Shown piece by piece: positions 25,079-36,107 of a stretch of DNA of 64,000 nucleotides; within the stretch, counting starts at the first letter, position 1; every line of letters begins with the position of its first letter. The DNA comes from Daldinia sp. FL1419 (Eukaryota; Ascomycota; Sordariomycetes; Xylariales; Hypoxylaceae): the NCBI GenBank assembly GCA_025201765.1, contig MU623384.1, positions 62,001 through 126,000 on the forward strand. The letters run 5' to 3'. The notes beneath the pieces are model-generated. The model saw only the letters and a list, made by a program, of their open reading frames with translations. It was not told the DNA's origin and ran no database searches. Made by a program: the position numbers and the translations under genes.

Positions 25079-25570
25079 ATGGACAAAGACCCCAAACTTT
25101 CCCTCCCTCTCAGCTTCGGCGCCCGGGCACAGAACGAATTCAACGCCATAATCGACATTCTAGCCTCGATGCGGGACCAAGGCACCGAAATACCCCCCAT
25201 CCTACACACCCTCGTGCAAGAACTCTACACCCGAGCCTACACCGCCGAGCAACACAGTGACCGCCTAGCAAACAAATTCCAGCGTCTCCAAGCCGAGCAC
25301 ACGCAATTCGTCGTCGAGTACAACCGGCACTGTAAGGACGGCGACCAGACCTGGAAGCCGCGCGCCGAGAAGAACCTGCTCGGCGCCCTGCAGCGCTTCG
25401 TGGATTCCATCATCGAGTCCAACCGCGAGTCGCGGGATGCGATGAAGGACATGTTTGATGAGCGCTTGGCTATGGGTGCCGAGGCTACGGCGTTAAGAAA
25501 GGAGGTGGCGGAGCTGAGAAGGGAGAATGAGGCGCTGAAGGATAAGGTGGCATTAGAGGCTTCTACGTAA
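25079..25570 (+). CDS. Small coiled-coil protein, unknown function
   Basis: A single-exon ORF of 163 residues with strong codon bias toward C-ending codons, unlike the surrounding AT-rich DNA. It is almost entirely helical. Residues 15-80 hold NAIIDILASMRDQGTEIPP and a charged helix; 95-125 hold LLGALQRFVDSIIESNRESR; the last 35 residues form a heptad coiled coil (ATALRKEVAELRRENEALKD). No signal peptide or membrane segment is present. A structural or adaptor role would fit a coiled coil, but I recognise no family. Confidence 0.75.
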   Translation: MDKDPKLSLPLSFGARAQNEFNAIIDILASMRDQGTEIPPILHTLVQELYTRAYTAEQHSDRLANKFQRLQAEHTQFVVEYNRHCKDGDQTWKPRAEKNLLGALQRFVDSIIESNRESRDAMKDMFDERLAMGAEATALRKEVAELRRENEALKDKVALEAST

Positions 25571-25941
25571 CGGCAATATTAATGATTAATTGACGGTTGT
25601 TTTGAAGTATATCTTTAAAAGCGCACCCCTACACATTGTCATCTGCTAGTAGGCTTAACCGCACCGTTGATATGAATACGGATTACTCACGAGGAACCGT
25701 TCTTTACACACTTTCCTCAAATCATTTAAACAGGAGAAGCTTCAGCTCCCGCTGACTAACCAAATACACAAAATATTCCAAAGGGTATCACCGGCCTAGA
25801 CCTGTCTACCTCTAAATCAACCCAATTGATCCTGTGCCTACCGGACGGGGGTATTCAAATCTACCTATTCCCGACCATCCTGAATAACGCCCGTGTATAC
25901 CAATGCCCGAACCAGGACCTCTATGCGATCTAAACATCCCT
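25571..25941. other. Short convergent intergenic spacer
   Basis: 3' ends of the coiled-coil gene and the minus-strand esterase gene face each other. A second minus-strand frame is open at 25812-26171, but it only shadows the esterase. Confidence 0.5.
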
Positions 25942-27630
25942 CTATTGGCGAACATCTGCACCGATGCTCGCGAAATATTTACAACTCTTCTGTTTGTCTC
26001 CGGCCACAATTTCCATGGTAGCATTACCGCCTGTTTCGAATAAGAGCCTGTTCTGTTTGTCTGGGTCCCATCTCTCCCAATGTACCGAGTCGGGGTGCCG
26101 GTGCGTGTTCGGATCAAAGGTGCGGATGAAACTCGTCCAATACGCTTGAATGATGGGAATGACTGGAACATTAATCCCGTCCCCTGTATAACTCGCCGGG
26201 GGCGTACCCGAAATATATTCAGGCCCCCAGATTGCCGCCAATTCTATCGTGTGGGGCACGCCGTATCCCTGAGCGATTTCATCTGGGTCCTCGACATTAT
26301 AGCGGTAGTTGAACGAGCGACCGACGCCATATTTTCTCATCGCCGAAGAGATGAATAGTCCCGGGCACATATACCTCATATCACCGTAAGCGTCGCTAAC
26401 CTGGCGCCAGTAGCAACCCGGGCTGGGGCAGGTATCATTCTTATTTGGATACAAAGAGTCGATCTCGTCCAATTGGTCCCGAGTTAGATATGGGAATTGG
26501 GCACGCAGGAATGCCTCGCTTTCGGCAAGAGTTGATGTTTTCGGGTCCGTGAAGATCGTCCCGCCGTTGGTATCATCGCCGTAGATGACGGGGACCCTGA
26601 CAAACTTGCCTTTGTCGAACGCGTTGTACGTATAATCAGTGATCAGGTCATCGTCAAGGACCGGATTCCAAGCATACAGTGGCTTTTTGGTTTCACCTGG
26701 ATAAGGAATGCCTGTATTTTGAGCTTGGAGTTCCGCGGTGGTCTTATTTCTTAGGCAACCAAGAGAATAATAACCTGAGCATCCAACAAGGGCCGAGAAA
26801 TTATCATAAAGGTACTGACTCTCGTCGACGGTTAGGACTGTAGCGAAAGATACTGATTCTACTGCGGCGGCGTGGAATAAGCTAGTCTCCTTGCCGTTAT
26901 ATGCTACCATTTGAAGGCTGATACTAGCGGCACCCGCGGAATCACCACCTAAAACCACGTGGTCAGGATCGCCGCCAAACTTGGAAATATGGTCTTGCAC
27001 CCATTGAAGCGCCTTCCGCTGATCGCGTAGTCCGTTATTAGGCGTAATCTTATCGCCGTGTGTGATAAATCCGTATAGACCCACACGGTAGTTAAAGGTT
27101 ACAACGACGATGGAGTTCCCGCTGGCTTCAATCAAACCGGATCCGTTATAGTTCGGATTGCTAAGCTCATTAAACCCCCCGCCTTGAATAAAGAAATAAA
27201 CTGGTAGCTTGGAGTGACGATTCGCCTTAGTTGGTGCGTACACATCGAGGAACAAGCAGTCCTCCGAACGGCCAGCGTCTGGCGGATTTGTATTCGTCGC
27301 CATGCAAATTTTCCCATGCTGTTTCAATTAGAAAAACAAAGTCTTAACGTAAATCCTTGGTTATGGATTCGTGGGGATAAGTTTGGACGGAGAAGTACGT
27401 ACCGTATCGGCTACTTGTGTCGTCTTGTTGCATGGAGGATCTTGCGGAGACGTAAATCTCAAATTACCGACCGGCGCCGCGGCGTACCGCATGCCAAGCC
27501 ATTGCGTGATGCCGTTCGGGTTAGCCACGCCGACGTACCTATTGCATGACAAGTCGACAGCAGTGTCAAGGGCGACTGCAAGGCAACACAAGTGACATAG
27601 CACAAGAATGGCTACCCTTATCGTGATCAT
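25942..27630 (-). CDS. Secreted type-B carboxylesterase/lipase
   Basis: Alpha/beta-hydrolase of the carboxylesterase type B (cholinesterase-like) family. Exons 27630-27403 and 27318-25942, joined across an 84-nt intron (gtacgt..acag), give 534 residues. Residues 1-20 form a signal peptide (MITIRVAILVLCHLCCLAVA). The family start (VANPNGITQWLGMRYAAAPV), SEDCLFLDVYAP and the oxyanion region QGGGF are present. The nucleophile elbow is GGDSAGA with S203, and the catalytic histidine is probably H432 in GVPHTIEL. The residue aligned with the catalytic glutamate of the DEG motif appears to be Gly328 (GDDTNGGTIF), so activity or use of another acid is uncertain. Several N-glycosylation sequons and paired cysteines fit secretion. 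The natural ester substrate is unknown. Confidence 0.9.
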
Positions 27631-30600
27631 TGAGGTTCCACGGGTCCCGGAAACCTCCGAGCAGGAACTTGACGATATATTAAGGGTATTAGGAGGGTAG
27701 CATAGGAAAGCGGCATTATCCAGGATCTACCTAGGTAGGTATCGCGGCCTTGATATAGTTGATACAAGAGGAGTAGGACGAGAGCATGCTTGAATAAGAT
27801 ATGGTATTGTATGGAGACGAGAGGGCGGACTAATGAGCATTCCACGACATCATCTGACGGGATTCCACTTCGCCTTACGCATTCCAGTTCCGATGTCTGT
27901 TCTCACCTCCCTTGTCTCTTTTTCATCTCTACCATGTCTCCAATGTTTCCCATGTTTCCCCCTGTCTCCTACGTCCCCCCTTCTAATGAGAGAGGTCTGA
28001 GCTGCGTGACTCTGCAAGCTGACAACATTCCAAGTTGCTGCCCGGTCTGTGCATATTCACTAGGGCCCAGAACAGATAGAACAAACAGCACGAACAGCGT
28101 GAGCAATCAACAGTATGGGGCGCGTGACTTTGGACTGTAGGAATTCAGGTGAAGAATGGTAGCATTAGGCGCTGCCGCTTGGCGGGTCTCGGTACGCCAT
28201 GCAGACGGCACGGCGTATCGAGTTGAGTTAGAATAAGATGTAACGTTTTGGAGTAGTTAACTAATAGAAAAAGGGAACCCTAGCAAGTTACAAAGTATAT
28301 TCGAATCGACGTATACCTCCTCAAAGTGCTAGCAAGCTTCAAAAAGTGGATAAGCTTCAACCATAAGCTTATGGAAGGAACTATGGATTCTCCAAATGAG
28401 TTTGTGGGGGAAACAGGGGATTAAACTTTTTAGCATTGCGATGTGCTATGGGTATTCCTTACAAAACCATAACTCAGTTTGACGATTCATGGAAAATATG
28501 GGTCCATTTTGGATATCTTATGGGGAACCCCGGAACTAAATTTTGTTCATCGTTACCCAATCGGCACTTAGAGCTACTTCTAACTAACGTGCCGAATAGG
28601 TCTTGATGGTGAAGGTACTAACTATGTACACTATAACGCGCTACGTACTCATGTGCGAAGATGGTCAAGACAGGTTAAATCTTGTTCCCCTTGCAGATGG
28701 CTTGCATAGATCGATAGGGGGTATTGTCGTCAATACGAGGGATATGATGATTACTTCCTGAATCTTCCTCAACTATCGGGTTTTTTTTCTATACGGATGT
28801 TGTCAGTTGCCGAAATCAATTAATTGCTTTTTTTTACCCCCTTTACCTTTGGTAATGGTTAATCAGCCTTAGCCAGGGGGAGAATCGAGATAATAGGTAC
28901 CTACCTATCTATGTAGTAATACGTACGTAGCAATACGTAGCAATATTTTAGCAATAGCCGCGTAAGTTCTCACACATAAAACATATAAAACCACATAATC
29001 GTTGACCCTTCAGTAAATTACTCTACCGATATCTTACGACCCCTTCGATCTAACGCTGCCAAGCATTTTCGACAACTAGGCCCTTGCCTTGATATCTCAC
29101 ATTCCACATATTCTACTATGCGCACGCGACGTGACAATGCAAACCCAAGAGCGGAATTGGTTCGACTTCTTAGTGTGCGCTTGCGCGCGCTACATAGCTC
29201 CGACGCCGACCTCGAGCCCGAACAGTTCGTATTTTTACTGCGCAGGGCAGATTGATTTTAATAATGGACCCTTGCTCCAACCATTGATATAACATCGTAA
29301 AAAGTATTCCCGCAACCGGGCGCGAGCGGGATTGTTTATATTATGGGTATCTCTTGGCGACATCTCGCAGATCGGATCTCCAGACCTATCAAATTTTCTC
29401 AGTTTGGAATGCAGGTACATATGAATCAGAGCCGCTTTTTCGTACCAATTGGTTGTCGGATAATTTATTATTTATAAAGATGCGGTTCTTTATTAAATTC
29501 GCTTAAAGTCTGATTAAAAGCGAAGTATATATTCGACCATCCGCCCTTCTGATTGATGCTTATGGCATACAGATGTAGGTACCCAGGTACCTAAGTATGT
29601 AAGTATCGTAAAATATACGATATCTCCATCGTCTGTGACTAAAATGCAGCTTTGCCGACGTCGACATAGCAATTTCCTTATCTAATGCTATAAATACACT
29701 TGGGTACACTTAAGTAGTGTGTATGCCGAACGTTGCAGCTCGTACAACCTCGCCAATGCGCCCATGTCTTCAAACCGCGGTGGTAATTTTATTCCTCGTG
29801 ACGTGTAATTACTACCGTACACATTCTGAAACTTGATTTGGTAGTTTGAACGTGTTTAGGTTTAAAATGGAATTTGAATTGTATAATTTGAAAAGAAAAA
29901 AAAAAGGTCGTCATCTTATAAGAATACAGAGCTATACTAAAAGTAAGCAAACAAGTGGAATTATATGTCTTTCGTAAGTCTTGTACAAATTCGTCCGGTT
30001 TATTACTATGTATTCACGATATTTATCTAGGTACGACAAACAACAAATGCTTAATCGGACAGTTGATGCGGGGGCGCAACATAATCTCAAACAATGGTCA
30101 AAGCTCCTACAGCTTACGGTTGTTGAATGTTACAATTTATAAGCGACCTCATACGAGTTGGATCATGTTCTCGTATCACACAGTTTCAATACTTATATGT
30201 ATCCATGGGTAGGTAGGTATATACCTAGGTACCTAAGGTATACAAAAGCCACATGCGCAACGCGCATACGAGCATGTACCTAGATTTAAACGTGGCTGAT
30301 TTTTATTTTTATTTTAATTCCGACTCGAATAAGCATAAACAATCAAGCCAACATACGTGCCTCCGTCGGCAAGGAATTTACAAATATTCTCAATAACGTA
30401 AAAGAAAACCTTGTCTTTTACTTTAGGTAACTAGCCTTGCCTGCCCGGATATGTAACATCTCGGGATACCATGTCTTGTTTTGGTAGGTAGGAACCGTCA
30501 AAAAGTCTTATTTTCTTTTCTTTTTTCGTATTAGTGATATTGATATAAGCTACACGTCTATGGAATCTTCACGCATGACACGCTATCGTGCTTATTTTCG

Positions 30601-31404
30601 AAATCGCGGCAAATGATTGAAGCATCTTATGATAACTTCTTGTCCTCTTCTGCTTGGCGGCGCTTAAGATCAGAAAGACAGGTTGGGTTCCCTCGATCTT
30701 TTATTTTAAAAGTGTTTTTGTTTTATTTTATTTCTATTCGTCTTGCCGCGGGTGTACGTCATATCTCTCAGGTTGAATGCTACCATTGATACGAGCAATA
30801 CAATCCCCTTCAAATCTTGGCATTTTCCGAATAAACGTCTAATGGAACCTACCAAGTTCCATTATTGGCTTCTTGTGTTATCATCATGAAATATTTCGGC
30901 TGCAATAGTATCGTGTTTACGAGCCAGGAGATCCTTGCGATGCATTTCAATATAGTTCTTCCCCAAGGAAATACACCAAATATACAATCCACAAATAACA
31001 AACAAAATGCATATGCGCAAATAAAAAGGAAAACACGATTCCATCATCCAGGTTCGTGACTATCGGTCCAATGTTGGTGAGATATTTGCTTTTCGAGGCC
31101 GAGTACGCCGGGCATAGAACTGGCGGTCACGATCACAAGCATGGCAATTGGTCGAGACCGATCTGTGTCTAACAAAAAGAGACAAGTGTTGCGTATGACC
31201 TCTAATCCTTGACAAACACGCGGCAGCGTGCGGAGTAGAAACCGCCGTTCTGGGATAGAATGAGGAGGCATCCCGGTCTTTTTTACTTACTCCTCACGGC
31301 CGGACCTAGCTATCGGTAACATGCACCTTTAAATCATATGCCTTGCTTACATCACAAGCCGTCACCTAGTTGTCGGCGAGAAGAAGATATCTTACGATAC
31401 CGCA
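27631..31404. other. 3.8 kb AT-rich intergenic stretch
   Basis: Mostly AT-rich with several T and A runs and TACCTAGGTA copies at 27728-27737 and 30222-30231. One less AT-rich island at about 29090-29420 carries a 45-codon ORF (29118-29255, MRTRRDNANPRAE...) with coding-like composition but no recognised homologue. Nothing else looks coding. Confidence 0.5.
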
Positions 31405-33416
31405 ATGAGCACCACAATGAGCGTGATCAAAGCATCAGCAGCGGGAGCCGAATATACGACTCCGTCACCAAGGTCTCGCAAAGAAGAGCACGGCGGAAAT
31501 GGCAGCAGAGACATCGCAGCCTCATTCCTCGCTAAAAACGTTGCGGGGAAGAGGATATCTGTGACTCCAGCAGAGTCGGCGCGTGTCTTACGCCGCATCG
31601 ATACTGTCATATTGCCTATCATGCTGACGGTCTACTTCCTACAAGGGCTAGACAAGATAACGCTCGAGTACGTTTCGGTATTCGGGTTTATTGGAGATAC
31701 TAAGCTCATATCCGATCAGTATAGCTGGCTGGGTAGCATCGTATACCTAGCGCAACTCGTCGTACAGCCACCACTGGCTTGGCTACTTGTGCACCTCCCC
31801 ATCGCCAAGTTCACCAGCGCCATGGTGCTTCTTTGGGGCGTCTCGCTTACATACATGGCGGCTTCACATAATTCCAGGAGCCTACTGGCTACGCGCTCCT
31901 TCCTCGGGGTGTTCGAAGCAAGTGTCGCGCCTAGCTTAGTCGCCATCGCCTAGATGTGGTGGAGGAGGCGAGAGCAAACCATCAGGACCAGTCATTGGTA
32001 GTAAGTACAATTCGAGCTCCTCCCACGGATTATGTTTCCCCTCTGGAGAGTAGTAAAAACAGGTAGGGTTCCTATGAGGAGCGTATTCGCTGCTTGAAAG
32101 AATTGAGAAAGTTTGAGGCCTACCCCTGAGAGGGCAGATAGTAGCAACATATTAACATAGAGTTCCCTAGTGCCATGAATAGATTTACGAACATGGTAAG
32201 CTAATTTCAGGGCTGTATATAAGCTAGTTTAGCTGAAAGCGACGAAGTTTGGTAGTTTGATAACCTATGGCTTAGGCCATATATCATCGCGACTACGTCC
32301 CTACCAGGTGGCTATTCACTATTAATACTCTACCATGATAATAAAGACTAATCTTAACTCGTAGATCATGTTTTTGTTCTTCGGAAATGTCACCGTCGCG
32401 TTCGGTTTTATCATGTTAGCATTCATGCCGGATTCGCCAGTAGAAGGAAAGTTCCTAAGCGACGAAGACAAACTGATAGTTATTGAACGATTGCGCATGA
32501 ATCAAATGGGAGTGGTACCACGCGAGTGGAGAAATGGCCACTTGAAGGAAGCCTTATTAGACCTTAAGTCCTGACTCTGGTTTGCGCTATTGTTCCCGAT
32601 CAGCATCCCATCCGGCGGGATTTCGACGTTCGGGCCACTAATTGTGAAGACTTTCGGATTCGACCCGTTCGGGACTATCCTTTTCAATATCCCCTTCGGA
32701 CTCGTACAACTAATGGCTATTGTTGGCGGAGCCATCGTAGCTCAGAAAACAAAGATTAAGGGACCTGTCATCGCTGTGCCTTGCCTGCCCCCTATAGTTG
32801 GTTGTGTAATGCTCATATCACTACCTCGGGATGCTTCACATCGGGCACCCCCTTTGGCTGGGTACTATCTCATCTCTGGTTATCCTGGAATTAGTGAGTA
32901 TCACTATGAGTTCCTCATTTAAATATTAATTGATGTTGAAAAGCTCCGCTTATTTATTCTTGGGCTTCGCAAAATACGGCTGGGGATACGAAGAAGAAAT
33001 GTACCAATGTCATACTTTTTATCGGTGAATCAGTGAGAAACGTCGTTAGTCCGCTATCATATTCCTAGATAGATGCTCTAGGTTATTCTAAAAGTCTACG
33101 TTCAAACCTAGCCCTCTATGTCGTAATCATCGCGCTGGTCGGGATAACTACCATCTACCTCAAGGCTTTGAATACAGCTCATACTAAGAGGCAAGTAGCT
33201 TTGTGGAAAAGTGTGGTCGTTATTGATACCAATCTAGATCCTGCAGAGGTAGCAGCTGCAGAGCAGAACCGCGGTGACGCGGACGAGAGTATAAGAAACG
33301 TGGAGGGAGGCGGTGTGGCTGCTGCCACTTCTGGCGAAGACGTGGAAAGACTTGGTGAGCGAGCATTTGAGAACTTAACTGACCTTCAGAATGAAGAATT
33401 CATTTTTATATTCTAG
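31405..33416 (+). pseudogene. Pseudogene of Dal5-type MFS transporter (allantoate permease family)
   Basis: A complete but broken transporter gene. Exons 31405-32000, 32171-32195, 32248-32307, 32365-32893 and 32944-33416 keep phase at every junction and amount to 560 codons, the normal size for the anion:cation symporter family of MFS. Family blocks are all present: LRRIDTVILPIMLTVYFLQGLDK, DQYSWLGSIVYLAQLVVQPP, MWWRRREQTIRT, FMPDSPVEGKFLSDEDK, IPSGGISTFGPLIVK, WASQNTAGDTKKK and ERAFENLTDLQNEEF. Three in-frame stops interrupt it: TAG at 31951-31953 (normally Gln before MWWRRREQ), TGA at 32572-32574 (normally Trp) and TAG at 33066-33068. Each is one C:G to T:A transition from a sense codon. 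There are no frameshifts and the splice sites look intact, so inactivation is recent. An intact member would import an organic anion or vitamin. Confidence 0.88.
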
Positions 33417-35175
33417 ATTTTTAGAGACATTTTGGTTTCTAAGGTGAGGTATGGCTCTTTTTATGGTATGCTGAGTGACAGGATACCCCCTTACTTAAAT
33501 CCAATGATATCACCTGTTGCTAAGATTGTGTACCATTAGATGCCGCCTTCTCATAGGAGTAGAATATTTTCGGATTCTCTTTCGTATGACAGATAATAGT
33601 AGTCTCATGAGCTTAGATGCGGTCTGTTGTTATGTATATATATTTCGATCGATCTTCTTCTACAGCGCTTCTTAATTCTAGGTAAAGCGATAGCTACGAG
33701 TTCTAATCCCTTATCAAGTTATCACGATGGTAGAGAACCAGTACTCTTACCTAGGTACACTTTAGTAACGACAGCTTTCCCAAGCATTCTACCATACGAG
33801 GGAAACTCTACGATGATGGCATATATAATTCGTATATTAGGTGGGTAGGGTGTAAGGTACATTGTGCGAAATTTGATATATTTCAAGCAATTGATGTTTT
33901 CAAAATACGAATAAAACTACTCTGTCGTTGGCCTTTGAGGAACAACCCTTACTGCATATCAGTACCAAGAGATGGTAATTGAAATAATTAAAGATATAAA
34001 GGTGGGTATAATTCTCACAAGCTTATTACCAACTATGTAGGTACTTAATAACTGTATATAAAGAAATAAGATCCGCCTTTGTCTATGAAAGTAGGTAGCT
34101 GTGAAGATTTCTCTTTAATATACCATAAATTTAGGTCGCTACTGACTGGAGCCTAGTACTCTGGGTGGTACAATATACTAAGAGTCTCCTGATAGTCCGT
34201 TCTCTAGGGGGGTATCCTAGGATTTTGCATTATGTGTTTATGTAAGTAAATCATATGATAACGTACCTACGTAGGCAAGAATAATAGAAGCTGAGAAATA
34301 GCTATTAGAGTATGATTAGTTGTCCAAGACGAAATCTTGTGGGACATATGGATTCTACCTAACTATGAACCCACCACCACAAATGAATGATCTATGCTTA
34401 GCACTGTATATTTCCAAATATTCCCTCCCAGTGAGATAGCCTCTCTTAACTGTCTATTACATAAATCTTTAAGCATAGTAGATTTTAGTATATGCTGTCG
34501 AAAAATGTAACTCGGATAGGTAATAAGTAACTTATGACAAAAGAGATGGCATTTACCAAACGAATGGTTCTTCTACATGGTTGATCGGTTCGTCATCCCA
34601 GCTCGATAAAATCATTCGATCTATCGATTATCGACGATCTCTCCACGGATGACGCCAGTCGTAACCCGGCCCTGGCTGTCGGTCGCTAAGGCTAGGTATT
34701 AGCGTCACTGGAGACTTGCAGATCCAGATCAGCAAATCAAGTTATTTTCCAGGTCAGTGTCCAAGCCGTAAGTCAGCCTGCCGGATTACGAATGGCTCAC
34801 GAGAAATCTGGATCCTGACCCCTGAGGTTTGACAAGACTAAGGGAACAAGTTTCTACCCACACCAACATAGGGCTCTGACGCAAGCCACATGGAGTATGC
34901 GTTCATGTGGCGCTTCTTTCTAGGTAAGCCTAATATTTCATTGGAAGCATTACATCATATTAGATCGCGTGGCTTGTGAGAAAATAGGGATAGAGATGGG
35001 CTCTTATAACTATATAAGTTGAAGTAAATCTCCGAGTATAACGAAGAGCGAAATATGATGAAATCAACCATAACCATCTATCAGCTGAACAAATTCCATC
35101 AGTAACTCACTCAATTTCACTCGATCATCAAGTTATATTTAACAAGTGCAACTCAATCTTGCTCCACAACCCACA
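33417..35175. other. Intergenic, no gene called
   Basis: AT-rich DNA with a TACCTAGGTA copy at 33748-33757. 34600-34970 is less AT-rich but has no convincing ORF. The last 170 bases are the promoter and leader of the glycine-rich gene. Confidence 0.5.
35011..35018 (+). promoter_or_regulatory. TATA box of glycine-rich protein gene
   Basis: TATATAAG lies 165 bases upstream of the ATG, followed by a CA-rich leader containing many tcaa/caat elements. Identical to the octamers before the H1 and deuterolysin genes. Confidence 0.5.
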
Positions 35176-35499
35176 ATGTCGAACAACCAGAACGGTGGAC
35201 TCCTCGGTGGTCTAGTCGGTGGAGTTGACAACGTTCTTACCGGGGGTGAAAAGGCTAACGGTCAAGGTGGCCTACTCGGAGGTCTCGGGAGTGCTGTCGG
35301 CAGCACAACAGAAGGCCTCGGCAAGGGATTGAACTCTACCACAAAGGGAGTAGGAAATGCTGTGGGACAGACGACCGAAGGTGTTGGCAACACCGTTGGT
35401 GGTGTGACGAACTCTGTCGGAAGCACCGTTGGCGGTGTCACTGGTGCGGGAGGAGCCGCTAAGAAGGACGATAGTGCATTTAAGAGCTACGGTATCTAA
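35176..35499 (+). CDS. Small glycine-rich repeat protein
   Basis: 107 residues, single exon; the ATG in ccacaATGtc is chosen over an upstream GTG at 35146. Nearly the whole chain is built from imperfect repeats of the kind GLLGGLGSAVGSTTEGLGKG and VGNTVGGVTNSVGSTVGGV, with a polar end (AAKKDDSAFKSYGI). Gly, Thr, Val, Ser and Asn dominate, and cysteine is absent. The amphipathic 11-residue-like periodicity recalls small fungal LEA-like proteins linked to stress or spores, but that link is inference. No signal peptide. A strong TATA box and a biased codon set suggest high expression. Confidence 0.8.
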   Translation: MSNNQNGGLLGGLVGGVDNVLTGGEKANGQGGLLGGLGSAVGSTTEGLGKGLNSTTKGVGNAVGQTTEGVGNTVGGVTNSVGSTVGGVTGAGGAAKKDDSAFKSYGI

Positions 35500-36107
35500 A
35501 ACTGCGAAAGGGTTGATACGTAACGGGACATGATGAACGACTACCTACATTTAATAAACTCGGGTCTTGGAAAGGAAATAGGAATTGAATAAGTAATGGC
35601 AATTTCTAATAAAATGATTTATATGTTCGATCTTAAATATCGTTCTCTGAATATTTGCGATTGTATTGAGCATATAATGAAGTTTCTGACGAGTCACGAT
35701 ATGACCTACCGGTAGTGTATGAACTGAACGTAGCTTTTTCTATGAATTTCTTGTTGGGTTGAAAATTGATGACATTATGTCATTAACAACTAATGAAGGG
35801 GGTTGATAGTTGTGGCTTTCGTGGCTACATCTAGAGCTCTTTGTGGCTTGAAAAAATCTTTTTCTTTAAGGAAGGTTCCCCCAAACTTTAGATCAAGAGG
35901 TTTTATCGATTAGTGGGGCAGTACTTAACACAGTAGGAGGTAACACAGAGGTAATACGTACTTAGGTGGGTACCGAAGCTACCTAGGTTTGCGAATCTAC
36001 ATGGATGTACCTCCTGATAATACTTGGAACTGGAACGTGATAAACGCCGACTTTCATAATCGAGCGACAATTCGGCCATTCGACGTGTCTAGGTTGTGCT
36101 AGCTAAC
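35500..36107. other. Intergenic, no gene called
   Basis: Glycine-rich gene 3' region and COG5 promoter. No coding signal or conserved element was recognised beyond one ccgaagctacctaggtt half-palindrome near 35975. Confidence 0.5.

Noticed and set aside
31405..33416. Several separate small transporter-like genes
   Set aside because: The pieces join in phase through consensus introns into one MFS gene; the breaks are single stop codons, so one pseudogene is the simpler reading.
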